Made by a program: the position numbers and the translations under genes
The notes under the pieces: generated by a model
The model's database searches: none
What the model saw: only the letters and a program-made list of their open reading frames with translations
Told to the model about the DNA's origin: nothing
Assembly (NCBI GenBank): GCA_050013615.1
Contig: JBEKEX010000025.1
Location: 1 to 19,566 of the forward strand
Reading direction: 5' to 3'
Origin: JBEKEX01 sp050013615
Lineage (GTDB): Bacteria > Chloroflexota > Anaerolineae > Anaerolineales > Anaerolineaceae
DNA length: 19,566 bases
In this document: in pieces, positions 7,083 through 13,540 of the stretch
Layout of the letters: the number at the start of each line of letters is the position of its first letter
How positions within the stretch are numbered: position 1 is the stretch's first letter

Positions 7083-7889
7083 TCAGAAAAACCAGATGAT
7101 GATCAAATAGCCGATGACCGCCGCCCACAACATCGAGTCCAGGCGATCCATGATCCCGCCATGGCCGGGGATCAGGTTGCTGGTATCTTTTACGTTGAAT
7201 TGGCGTTTTAACATGCTCTCGCCAAAATCTCCCATTGGGGCAACGAGCGCAACGATAAAGCCTGCCAAGGCGGCGCGCTCGATGGTGATAGCGGGTGCCA
7301 TCACGTGCCAAAATAATGCGATCAGGGGTGTCAACAGGACGGCGGTGATGATGCCACCCACGTATCCCTCCCAGCTTTTATTGGGGCTGACGCGCAGCAT
7401 CATCTTGTGCTTTCCAAGGCGACGACCGATGGCGTAAGCACCGGCGTCCGCAATGCCCATGGCAGGCAATATAAGCAGCGTCCACCATTCTCCATCAGGA
7501 AGCTGCCGCAGGGATACGAAAAACGCGCCTATCCATCCCAGGTAAATGAGCCCACCGAGTGTGAGGCAGAAATCGACCGCGGATTGTTCGGCGCCGCGTT
7601 GGTAAGCAATGGTGTGATATGCCATGGCCGCCAATGCCAACAGTGCCAGGGCGATCCCGCTGTCGTTGAATGCATCGAAATACCGCAGCAGAACCAAAAT
7701 AAAGGTGCCGCCGGTCAAAATGACCATCGAGGGCGAGTAACCTGCCTGGTGGAACATCCGCCAGAATTCCCAGGCTGCAACGGCCAGGACTGCGGCAGCG
7801 AATACTGCAAACGGCAACCCCCCAAGAGCGATCATCACAACCAGGACGGGCAAGATCACGATGACGCTGATCAAGCGGGTTTTAAGCAT
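7083..7889 (-). CDS. cdsA: Phosphatidate cytidylyltransferase (CDP-diacylglycerol synthase)
   Basis: 268 aa integral membrane enzyme that makes CDP-diacylglycerol from CTP and phosphatidic acid for phospholipid synthesis. It has about seven or eight hydrophobic segments, a middle ADAGAYAIGRRLGKHKM and SPNKSWEGYVGG, and the family signature near the C-terminus (S-x-x-K-R-x4-K-D-x-S-x2-I-P-G-H-G-G-x-x-D-R-x-D). I choose ATG 7889, beginning MLKTRLISVIVIL, because it overlaps the end of uppS by 8 nt (uppS TAA at 7884-7882) and gives family length. The frame is open to an ATG at 7958, but that 23-residue extension lies wholly within uppS and has no matching sequence. Translational coupling with uppS is likely. 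Confidence 0.93.
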   Translation of the reverse strand: MLKTRLISVIVILPVLVVMIALGGLPFAVFAAAVLAVAAWEFWRMFHQAGYSPSMVILTGGTFILVLLRYFDAFNDSGIALALLALAAMAYHTIAYQRGAEQSAVDFCLTLGGLIYLGWIGAFFVSLRQLPDGEWWTLLILPAMGIADAGAYAIGRRLGKHKMMLRVSPNKSWEGYVGGIITAVLLTPLIALFWHVMAPAITIERAALAGFIVALVAPMGDFGESMLKRQFNVKDTSNLIPGHGGIMDRLDSMLWAAVIGYLIIIWFF

Positions 7890-8631
7890 GGGATGTCTTG
7901 CTCCCCTCATCGCCGCCTGGAAGGCGCCCATAGCGCCGGTCACGCGCAGCATAGGCATCCAAGGCTTTACGCAACTCTTCTTTGTCGAAATCCGGCCAAT
8001 AGACCTGGGTCACGTACAATTCTGCGTAGGAAGCCTGCCAGATCAGGAAATTGCTCAAACGCATCTCACCTGCGGTGCGGATGACCAGGTCGGGATCGGG
8101 GATGCCCGTTGAGTATAATCGCTCGGTGATGGTATCCTCTGTAATTTGCTCAGCTGGGATGCCTTCTTTAACAATTCGGCGGACTGCATTCACGATCTCG
8201 TCTTTGCCGCCGTAATTCCATGCGAGACACAAAACCAGGCGATGGTTGTTATGAGTGATTTCCAGTGCATGTTTAATCTTGACTTGCAGTTCCGGATTTA
8301 ATTCTTCCAGCCGGCCAAGGTGGACTAATTTCACGCCCTCGCGGTGAAGTTCGTCCAATTCCGTGACGATGACTGATTCCATGATTTGCATCAGCCCCTG
8401 TACCTCTTCTTCGGGCCGCCCCCAATTTTCAGTCGAGAAGGCGTAGACGGTCAGGTATTGGATGCCGAAATCGACACAGGCACGGATGACCCGACGCAGG
8501 TTTTCAGTGCCGGCACGGTGGCCTGCCAGGCGCGGCAGGTTTTGCGAACGCGCCCAGCGTCCATTACCGTCCATGATAATGGCGATATGCCGGGGGATAT
8601 GTTTGTTGTTGTCGGGGAGCTGATCCGTCAT
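7882..8631 (-). CDS. uppS: Undecaprenyl (di-trans,poly-cis-polyprenyl) diphosphate synthase
   Basis: 249 aa. A cis-prenyltransferase that condenses isopentenyl diphosphate units onto farnesyl diphosphate to make the C55 carrier for peptidoglycan and other glycans. Signature IAIIMDGNGRWA places the catalytic Asp at residue 21. Other motifs are GHRAGTENLRRV, YAFSTENWGRP (63-73), NYGGKDEI (139-146), RTAGEMRLSNFL (185-196, where many members have RTSGE) and YWPDF (211-215). Its start is nine nt after the frr stop; only a weak AGGA abuts the ATG, so it probably relies on coupling with frr. It overlaps cdsA by 8 nt. Confidence 0.96.
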   Translation of the reverse strand: MTDQLPDNNKHIPRHIAIIMDGNGRWARSQNLPRLAGHRAGTENLRRVIRACVDFGIQYLTVYAFSTENWGRPEEEVQGLMQIMESVIVTELDELHREGVKLVHLGRLEELNPELQVKIKHALEITHNNHRLVLCLAWNYGGKDEIVNAVRRIVKEGIPAEQITEDTITERLYSTGIPDPDLVIRTAGEMRLSNFLIWQASYAELYVTQVYWPDFDKEELRKALDAYAARDRRYGRLPGGDEGSKTSHA

Positions 8632-8640
8632 TCCTGGGCC

Positions 8641-9198
8641 TTAAACCTCTAAGATCTCTTTCTCCTTACGCTCGCCGGTGGCATCCACTTCTTCGATCAT
8701 CTTGTCTGTCAGCTTTTGCAATTCCTCTTCGGCGGTATCCAGGTCATCTTCGGAGATCAATTTTTCTTTTTCGAATTCTTTCAAATCTTTAATGAGGTCG
8801 CGGCGCACGTTACGCATCGCAATTCGGGTCTCTTCCAGGCGGGTGTGCACGATCTTTACCAAATCTTTGCGGCGTTCCTCGGTTAGGGTCGGCAAGTTGA
8901 GGCGAATGACTTTGCCATCATTCATGGGGGTCAACCCCAGATCGGATGCCATGATCGCCTTCTCGATGGCTTTCAGATTGGTTGGATCGAAGGGGCGGAT
9001 AAGGAGCTGGCGTGGCTCGGGCACGCTGATGTTGGCCAGCTGCAGCAATGGGGTGGGCATCTCGTAATATTCGACCTGCAGCCGTTCCACCAAGGCTGGT
9101 GTAGCACGCCCGGTGCGAATACCGGACAGGTCTGCTTCCAGCGTTTGCAAAGCCCCTTTCATGCGGGTTTCAGCTTCTTTAATGGTTTCCTTGATCAC
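8641..9198 (-). CDS. frr: Ribosome recycling factor
   Basis: 185 aa, the canonical length. With EF-G it splits post-termination ribosomes. The protein shows the RRF pattern: an N-terminal helix with MKGALQTLEADLSGIRTGRA, the small beta domain starting VEYYEMPTPLLQLANISVPE, then LIRPFD, SDLGLTPMNDGKVIRLNLP, LTEERRKDLVK and a highly charged C-terminal helix. The start is GTG at 9198-9196, supported by AGGAGG five bases upstream. It heads the minus-strand operon frr-uppS-cdsA-glpX. The usual upstream neighbours rpsB, tsf and pyrH are not here; the divergent 76-aa gene occupies that position. I did not find a clear promoter in the 298-bp gap upstream. Confidence 0.97.
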   Translation of the reverse strand: MIKETIKEAETRMKGALQTLEADLSGIRTGRATPALVERLQVEYYEMPTPLLQLANISVPEPRQLLIRPFDPTNLKAIEKAIMASDLGLTPMNDGKVIRLNLPTLTEERRKDLVKIVHTRLEETRIAMRNVRRDLIKDLKEFEKEKLISEDDLDTAEEELQKLTDKMIEEVDATGERKEKEILEV

Positions 9199-9332
9199 AG
9201 CGGCCTCCTGTTTATTCGAATTTCTATGGTAATGATTATTTGGTATCTGAATCAGGTATAACCTTTAGTTTCTTAAGCATACCCTAAAACTTAAAAAAAC
9301 GCCACGTTATGGGTTGGAAACAAATTGCTTTC

Positions 9333-9361
9333 TTGACATAGAATATATATTCTATTATAAT
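9333..9361 (+). promoter_or_regulatory. Perfect TTGACA-N17-TATAAT promoter for the 76-aa gene
   Basis: TTGACA at 9333-9338 and TATAAT at 9356-9361 are exact sigma-70 consensus hexamers at the optimal 17-bp spacing. Transcription should start near 9368, giving a leader of about 130 nt. Two palindromes overlap the promoter (separate entries), so the strong promoter is probably held off by a repressor. Confidence 0.88.
9338..9355 (+). promoter_or_regulatory. Operator palindrome 1 in the promoter spacer
   Basis: ATAGAATATATATTCTAT is a perfect 18-bp palindrome that fills the 17-bp spacer between -35 and -10. Its core GAAT-N4-ATTC has the same spacing as the GAAC-N4-GTTC LexA box known from Gram-positive bacteria and from Dehalococcoides. 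Confidence 0.7.
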
Positions 9362-9379
9362 TAGAATATAAGTTCTAAT
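9360..9379 (+). promoter_or_regulatory. Operator palindrome 2 over the transcription start
   Basis: A 20-bp dyad with seven perfect outer pairs (ATTAGAA against TTCTAAT) begins at the end of the -10 box and covers the predicted start site. Its core is GAAT-N4-GTTC. Its centre is 23 bp from that of palindrome 1, so two dimers could bind side by side. Confidence 0.65.
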
Positions 9380-9426
9380 ACAAGATACCCAGAATGGATA
9401 TTTCCTGAAGGGAATTTCGGAGAAAA

Positions 9427-9459
9427 ATGCTGTTTTTGCCTTTCTGGCACGAAAATTGA
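9427..9459 (+). CDS. Possible 10-codon upstream ORF in the leader of the 76-aa gene
   Basis: ATG at 9427 with GGAG four bases upstream opens a frame reading MLFLPFWHEN and stopping at TGA 9457-9459, 38 nt before the main gene. The ribosome site is stronger than expected for a chance ATG, but the peptide is too short to judge by sequence. Confidence 0.25.
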   Translation: MLFLPFWHEN

Positions 9460-9496
9460 AACTACTTTATCAGCACTAATGATGAAAGGATAATGG

Positions 9497-9727
9497 ATGA
9501 TGAAAACCGGCATGTTATGGTTCGACAACGATCCTCACACGGATTTGGCAGTGAAAATTTCACGCGCCGCAGATTACTATCAGAAGAAATATGGGTGCAA
9601 GCCTAACCTGTGTTATGTGCACCCCAGCATGGTGCAGCCCCAACTGGTCAAAACCTCCGGCGTCGAGATCCGGCCCAATCAAATGGTTTTGCCCAACCAT
9701 TTGTGGTTGGGTGTTTTATCGGCCTAA
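9497..9727 (+). CDS. Small conserved-looking protein of unknown function (MLWFDNDP family)
   Basis: 76 aa, soluble, with no signal or membrane segment. It begins M-M-K-T-G-MLWFDNDPHTDLAVKI, has a helix with aromatic residues (RAADYYQKKYG), then CKPNLCYVHPSM, and ends VLPNHLWLGVLSA. I believe similar small proteins starting MKTGMLWFDNDP occur in other Chloroflexota, but I know no function. Two Cys (at CKPNLC) and two His are present but are not an obvious zinc finger. AAGGA lies six bases before the first ATG and nine before the second (9500), so either could be the true start. The perfect promoter, tandem palindromes and dedicated terminator show it is a deliberately regulated single-gene unit. 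Possible damage or stress induction is inference from the operator shape. Confidence 0.8.
   Translation: MMKTGMLWFDNDPHTDLAVKISRAADYYQKKYGCKPNLCYVHPSMVQPQLVKTSGVEIRPNQMVLPNHLWLGVLSA
9692..9717 (+). terminator. Terminator-like hairpin inside the last codons of the 76-aa gene
   Basis: CCCAACCA (9692-9699) pairs with TGGTTGGG (9704-9711) around a TTTG loop and is followed by TGTTTT. An alternative, mutually exclusive stem pairs CAAATGGTT (9680-9688) with AACCATTTG (9695-9703). Both lie within coding sequence, so they may be coincidental. Confidence 0.35.
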
Positions 9728-9754
9728 GCGTTATTGACCTTAGTTTGAGAGATA

Positions 9755-9813
9755 ACCCACTATCACCACCTGTTTTGCCGTCAAGGCAGCAGTGGATGAT
9801 AGTGGGTATTTTA
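9755..9813. terminator. Terminator between convergent 76-aa gene and DUF4032-like gene
   Basis: ACCCACTATCA (9755-9765) pairs perfectly with TGATAGTGGGT (9797-9807); CCAC/GTGG and GCC/GGC can pair further inside. On the plus strand the stem is followed by ATTTTATTTG. It lies 28 nt after the 76-aa stop and touches the stop codon of the opposing gene. Confidence 0.75.
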
Positions 9814-10734
9814 TTTGCTTCCGAACCGTTCTTTCAACCGGTTCCACCAGCGCTTCAACACTCCGCCGGAGAAATGTTCCATAAAATCTTTGGCGGCGGT
9901 CTCCAGGCTCACGTCATGTTGATATTCTTCGCGCAGATACCAGCGATGTTCGATGATCCACAGATACAGGTAAGCTTCGGTACGGCCGGGGAATTTATCG
10001 AGTATCTTCAGCTTGCGGATGATCCGCACCAATGGCAGGTAGACTTCATCGTACCAGCCGGCTATTGCCTCTTCGTCGGAAATGGGTCGGTTGAGCTCTT
10101 CCCCCATGAACCAGCGATGCACGCCGATGTGTTGGGCTAATTTCTCGTACTGGCCGATCAAGGTCAATTCGATTTTTGCCTGGGGGCAGACTTCCAACAA
10201 CCGCGTGTGTTCCAAAAAGGAAGCTTCTTCCTGTTTCAACACGAGGTCGCTCAAATTGAGGTTCGGCTCCAACGACACCGGCACATCGATCTCGATCACG
10301 TAGGCGTCGATGAACGCCTGACCGTTCTCGCGCGCCACCGACACGCGATGGTTCCCATCCTTGACAAAATAAATGTCGCCAATCTTGTATAACTCGATCG
10401 GCGGCAGGACCACATCCTGCAGCCAGGCGCGGTCCACGCTTTCCCAACGGCTGCGGATGTGTATATGTTTGGGAAGAAAAGCACGATCGAAATCTTGGTA
10501 CCGGCTTACGCTGCCGGTGATTTGTTGGATCAGTACCTGTTTGAGCCCGATGTAGTGTTGGCCTTTAATAGGGAAATGCTTGAGCACCTCATCGAACGGC
10601 AACAGCTCGTTCTTGTTTTGTGTAAGCCAACTGAAAATCGAGCGCCAAAAACCTTTGGAGTAAGCTTGTTCGAAATCTTCCTTGGCAGCTTGTTGGAAGG
10701 ATAAAAATTCTTGTAGACCATGATCATCTTTCAT
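9811..10734 (-). CDS. DUF4032-like protein with ParB/Srx-type DGNHR motif
   Basis: 307 aa, predicted soluble. The middle carries IYFVKDGNHRVSVAREN (DGNHR at 126-130), the nucleotide/phosphate-binding loop seen in ParB N-terminal and sulfiredoxin-like folds. It is preceded by PIELYKIGD, which fits the same fold. The C-terminal part, FPGRTEAYLYLWIIEHRWYL followed by DVSLETAAKDFMEHF, looks like DUF4032. Function is unknown; no helix-turn-helix or partition partner is visible, so I would not call it a chromosome-partition ParB. AGGAG lies seven bases before the ATG. It is the last gene of the acpS operon, 13 nt after the phosphoesterase stop. Confidence 0.72.
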   Translation of the reverse strand: MKDDHGLQEFLSFQQAAKEDFEQAYSKGFWRSIFSWLTQNKNELLPFDEVLKHFPIKGQHYIGLKQVLIQQITGSVSRYQDFDRAFLPKHIHIRSRWESVDRAWLQDVVLPPIELYKIGDIYFVKDGNHRVSVARENGQAFIDAYVIEIDVPVSLEPNLNLSDLVLKQEEASFLEHTRLLEVCPQAKIELTLIGQYEKLAQHIGVHRWFMGEELNRPISDEEAIAGWYDEVYLPLVRIIRKLKILDKFPGRTEAYLYLWIIEHRWYLREEYQHDVSLETAAKDFMEHFSGGVLKRWWNRLKERFGSK

Positions 10735-10747
10735 CTTCGATCTCCTA

Positions 10748-11431
10748 TTACTGCTGAGCTTTTCGCCCAGAGTGGCTCTTAGAAGGAAGCGAGATATTGA
10801 TCTCGCGATGCCCGAATACGTTAACCACTTGTGTATTGTAACTTTGCGTTATTGTTTCCGTATCCAGCCGGTAGATATGAATGTGACCATGAAGGTGGTA
10901 GGCAGGTTTAAAGCTTCTGATCAACCAATTGAAGGCCTTGATGCCGCGGTGGGGCAGGTCGTCTTTATCGTGGATCTTCCAGGGCGGCGCATGCGTGGCG
11001 AGAATGTCGAGGTAACGCCCGTAAAGCAAGCGATTCAATAACAGTGACGGTACCAGCCCTAAAGCCATCATCCACATTGCGTTTTGAGTATATTGGTGGG
11101 GCCCATAGTTGTAACGCAAACAACCTTCGATACCTGCCACCAGTAAACCGTTGGAAGTGCGAATGCATTTTCTGTGGATGTCAATGGCGCCCCAAGGCAT
11201 TCTTCGCTCACCCCCACTGGTTATTTCAATCGTATTGGCATGGTTGCCAAGTACAAAATACAATGGCACGTCCAACATGCTGATGATGTACTCCAGGTAA
11301 TAGTAGGGCAAATCACCGCAACTGATGACCAGGTCTACATCCTTGTAGCGTTCTTTGATGGCTGGACTATAGATCAGGCCGTCTTCGATATCGCTGACGG
11401 CCAGGATTTTCAAGGAGTCGACTGGTTTCAT
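10748..11431 (-). CDS. Calcineurin-like metallophosphoesterase
   Basis: 227 aa, no signal peptide. It keeps the metal-site blocks of the calcineurin-like family: AVSDIED (Asp14), SCGDLP (Asp40), LGNHA (Asn63, His64), ATHAPP (His147) and HGHIHI (His183, His185). The first block reads D-I-E where most members have D-x-H, so Glu16 replaces a metal-ligand His; this seems to be a subfamily trait rather than decay, because all other ligands are intact. The region around 108-140 is an insertion of hydrophobic residues. The substrate cannot be inferred. Its ATG overlaps the acpS stop as ATGA, and the DUF4032-like gene follows 13 nt downstream, so all three are translated together. Confidence 0.88.
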   Translation of the reverse strand: MKPVDSLKILAVSDIEDGLIYSPAIKERYKDVDLVISCGDLPYYYLEYIISMLDVPLYFVLGNHANTIEITSGGERRMPWGAIDIHRKCIRTSNGLLVAGIEGCLRYNYGPHQYTQNAMWMMALGLVPSLLLNRLLYGRYLDILATHAPPWKIHDKDDLPHRGIKAFNWLIRSFKPAYHLHGHIHIYRLDTETITQSYNTQVVNVFGHREINISLPSKSHSGRKAQQ

Positions 11432-11808
11432 TTGGGTTTTCCCGGTCCGAGCGCAACGGCCACTGCCACGGCTTGTCCGGCTGTGTGACTGATGCTAACC
11501 GACCATTGTTCCAGCCCCAATTGCAAGGCAATGTTGATGGCATTGCCGCTCAGTTTCAGTTCCGGTTGGCCGGCCTCACCGCGCAAAACCTCGATTTCTT
11601 TCCAGCTCACTGGCCCAATGCCGCAGCCCAAGGCTTTGGCCACGGCTTCTTTGGCTGCAAAACGCCCCGCCAATGAAGCGGCTGAATCACCCACCTCCGC
11701 CAGTTCGTTTTCAGTGAAAACGCGTTTCAGGAATCTTTGGCGTATAGCCGGTTGGATTTCTTCCAGCCGGCGGATCTCTACGAGGTCGATGCCGCTTTTA
11801 AGGATCAT
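11428..11808 (-). CDS. acpS: Holo-[acyl-carrier-protein] synthase
   Basis: 126 aa, typical of AcpS. It transfers the 4'-phosphopantetheine arm from CoA to acyl carrier protein for fatty acid synthesis. Motifs are SGIDLVEIRRLEE with the metal-binding Asp8, FTENELAE, GRFAAKEAVAKALG with Glu54, IEVLRGEAGQPEL and the C-terminal VSISHTAGQAVAVAVA. No Shine-Dalgarno is visible before the ATG (the upstream bases are ATAATTCACG), so the start may be weakly translated or leaderless. It begins the operon acpS-phosphoesterase-DUF4032 and overlaps the next gene by ATGA. Confidence 0.95.
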   Translation of the reverse strand: MILKSGIDLVEIRRLEEIQPAIRQRFLKRVFTENELAEVGDSAASLAGRFAAKEAVAKALGCGIGPVSWKEIEVLRGEAGQPELKLSGNAINIALQLGLEQWSVSISHTAGQAVAVAVALGPGKPK

Positions 11809-11854
11809 CGTGAATTATCGATCATAAATAAATTAACTTAACACCCATTTTGGC

Positions 11855-11874
11855 AAAAAGATGCCTGGCATCTT
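11855..11874 (-). terminator. Terminator of the M16-M16-GT39 operon
   Basis: On the minus strand, AAGATGC (11874-11868) pairs with GCATCTT (11864-11858) around a 3-nt loop, and the T-run continues to 11855. It lies about 30 nt after the glycosyltransferase stop at 11906. The 97-bp gap between that stop and acpS otherwise holds only the weak acpS start region. Confidence 0.7.
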
Positions 11875-11905
11875 AAAAAGTCATATTTTTCATTTACAGG
11901 TCATC

Positions 11906-13507
11906 TTATGGTACCACATATAGTTGGCCGTAATCATCCGCATAAACCGCTTTTAGACCATTGGTAAGTTGTTGCTGCAATTGTTTGCTCATACTGCTGT
12001 GTTCGAGGTCGAAATACTCCGGAAAGGTGATCAGCACAGCGTTCTTTGATCGCATGAGCTTATCCAGATCGGTGCTGCCGTTCCCAAGCGGCGGCAGGCC
12101 ATTTGATGATGAGCGAGGCAGGATGTTGTTCACATCGTAGGGGAAACGGTCGGTGTAGAGCAACACCAGGGCCGGTTCGTTGGAGATTAGCGGGGTATTT
12201 GAAGGCAATGCCTGGATGGCGGCAAATATCCCAGTCGTGTGCCATTCTTCGGTGGTGTACCCATAACCCACCTGGTGGAAACTAACGAGGGTTTGGAAGG
12301 TGGCGGGATAATCGAAATAGAGGGTGATGGCCAACAAAGCCAGCACGACGACCCCCAGCGGCCGTTGAAGGCGCCAGCCTTTCATCAAATACCCCATCCA
12401 TCCCATGGTGGCAGGGACCAGAGCTGCATAAATGGGTGAGAACATGCGGTTGTCGATGGCGGGTGCCGGCACAGAAAAGACGAAACTCAATAACAGCGAG
12501 AAAAAATAAACAACGATGAATATCCAAAACACAAGACTCAAGGTGAGATCGTCCTGCCCGGCCAGTGGCTGTGCCCGGCGCGATTTCAACCACGTAGCTA
12601 CCCCCATCAGTAATATCACGATCAAAATGGCGATGAGTTTGCCTTCCGGAGAAAGGATCCAGTTGAAACGGGAACCGTAAGGTACCCACGTTGCCAGCAC
12701 CGAAAAAGCCAGGGTGAAGAACTCATGCACGGACGACCATAAGTTCAAGTCGGCATGGAGTGTTCTGGCACCGACGGTTTGCGATTGAGTGTAGGCAAAG
12801 GCCAGCCAGACGATCATCGGCAGGCTGGCGGTTGCTCCATACACCAACAAGAGCTTGACTCGCCGCAGCCATGGCGTTCGAATCAGGAACAGGATGCAGA
12901 CGAGTGCGGCCAGTAGGTAAGCAACACCGATGTAGCGCGTCAGAAAGCTGAGGCTGATGAGCAGAGCAGATATGAATAGATAATGGTTTCGCTGATGTTT
13001 GAAGTAGGCGATCAACAGGAAAAGCCCCAGCGTCCCTGTGGCGATGCACACCGGCTCTGACATGGCGCCGCTGAACACCGTTACCGGGACGATGGAGAAC
13101 AGGAAAAGAGTTTGCCCACCGATGGCCAACAGCAGGGAACCGGTAAGACGTTTTATCCACCAACCGGTGCTGAAGATGACCAGCACAAACGCTGCAAGGT
13201 TAAGCCAACGCGCCATGACCAGCGGGTCTACGCCGATCAGGCCGCCCGAGGCGAGCAAGATGGGAAAGAGCGGCGGATAGCGCACCAAGGGGTCGAATTG
13301 GCCTGTGGGATCGAAGTAGCCCAACCCGTGCCCGGCGATCAGGTTGCGGGCAGAGCTGACGTAGGCTGCTGAATCGCTGAAAGCCCAGGCTCCCCAGCGC
13401 GTGGCATAGACGAGCCCGGCAACCCCAATGATGGCTGCGACACTGAGCAAAATGAATTCGATGATATTCTTTTTGGTGGCCATTACGGATGTGTTTCCCG
13501 AATACAT
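11906..13507 (-). CDS. GT39/ArnT-like polytopic membrane glycosyltransferase
   Basis: 533 aa with about ten to twelve transmembrane helices spread over residues 14-410 and a soluble C-terminal part of about 120 residues. The first loop contains FSDSAAYVSSARNLIAGHGL and RYPPLFPILL. The Asp-Ser/Ala and YPPL signatures there are those of the GT-C fold (PMT/ArnT/GT39-like), with the first-loop acidic residue as the likely catalytic or metal-linked site. Such enzymes move sugars from polyprenyl-phosphate carriers to lipids or proteins outside the membrane; the acceptor is unknown here. Start choice is uncertain: ATG 13507 leaves 33 nt after the M16 stop, ATG 13483 is eight codons later, and neither has a strong ribosome site. 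Last gene of its operon. Confidence 0.8.
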   Translation of the reverse strand: MYSGNTSVMATKKNIIEFILLSVAAIIGVAGLVYATRWGAWAFSDSAAYVSSARNLIAGHGLGYFDPTGQFDPLVRYPPLFPILLASGGLIGVDPLVMARWLNLAAFVLVIFSTGWWIKRLTGSLLLAIGGQTLFLFSIVPVTVFSGAMSEPVCIATGTLGLFLLIAYFKHQRNHYLFISALLISLSFLTRYIGVAYLLAALVCILFLIRTPWLRRVKLLLVYGATASLPMIVWLAFAYTQSQTVGARTLHADLNLWSSVHEFFTLAFSVLATWVPYGSRFNWILSPEGKLIAILIVILLMGVATWLKSRRAQPLAGQDDLTLSLVFWIFIVVYFFSLLLSFVFSVPAPAIDNRMFSPIYAALVPATMGWMGYLMKGWRLQRPLGVVVLALLAITLYFDYPATFQTLVSFHQVGYGYTTEEWHTTGIFAAIQALPSNTPLISNEPALVLLYTDRFPYDVNNILPRSSSNGLPPLGNGSTDLDKLMRSKNAVLITFPEYFDLEHSSMSKQLQQQLTNGLKAVYADDYGQLYVVP

Positions 13508-13540
13508 GCAGGCGCTTTCTGCGAGCGATGCTTTATGCGT

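Noticed and set aside
7890..7958. 23-residue N-terminal extension of CdsA
   Set aside because: It lies entirely inside uppS. The internal ATG at 7889 starts directly before the first membrane helix.
7407..8084. 225-codon open frame on the plus strand
   Set aside because: Antisense to cdsA and uppS, both certain from signature motifs. The composition is unlike a folded protein.
9199..9332. Promoter for frr on the minus strand
   Set aside because: GGTTATACC could serve as a -10, but no -35 lies at 16-18 bp, so I do not list one.
9811..10734. Chromosome-partition ParB
   Set aside because: Only the DGNHR loop is ParB-like. There is no helix-turn-helix, no parA beside it and no parS site seen, and the C-terminus fits DUF4032.
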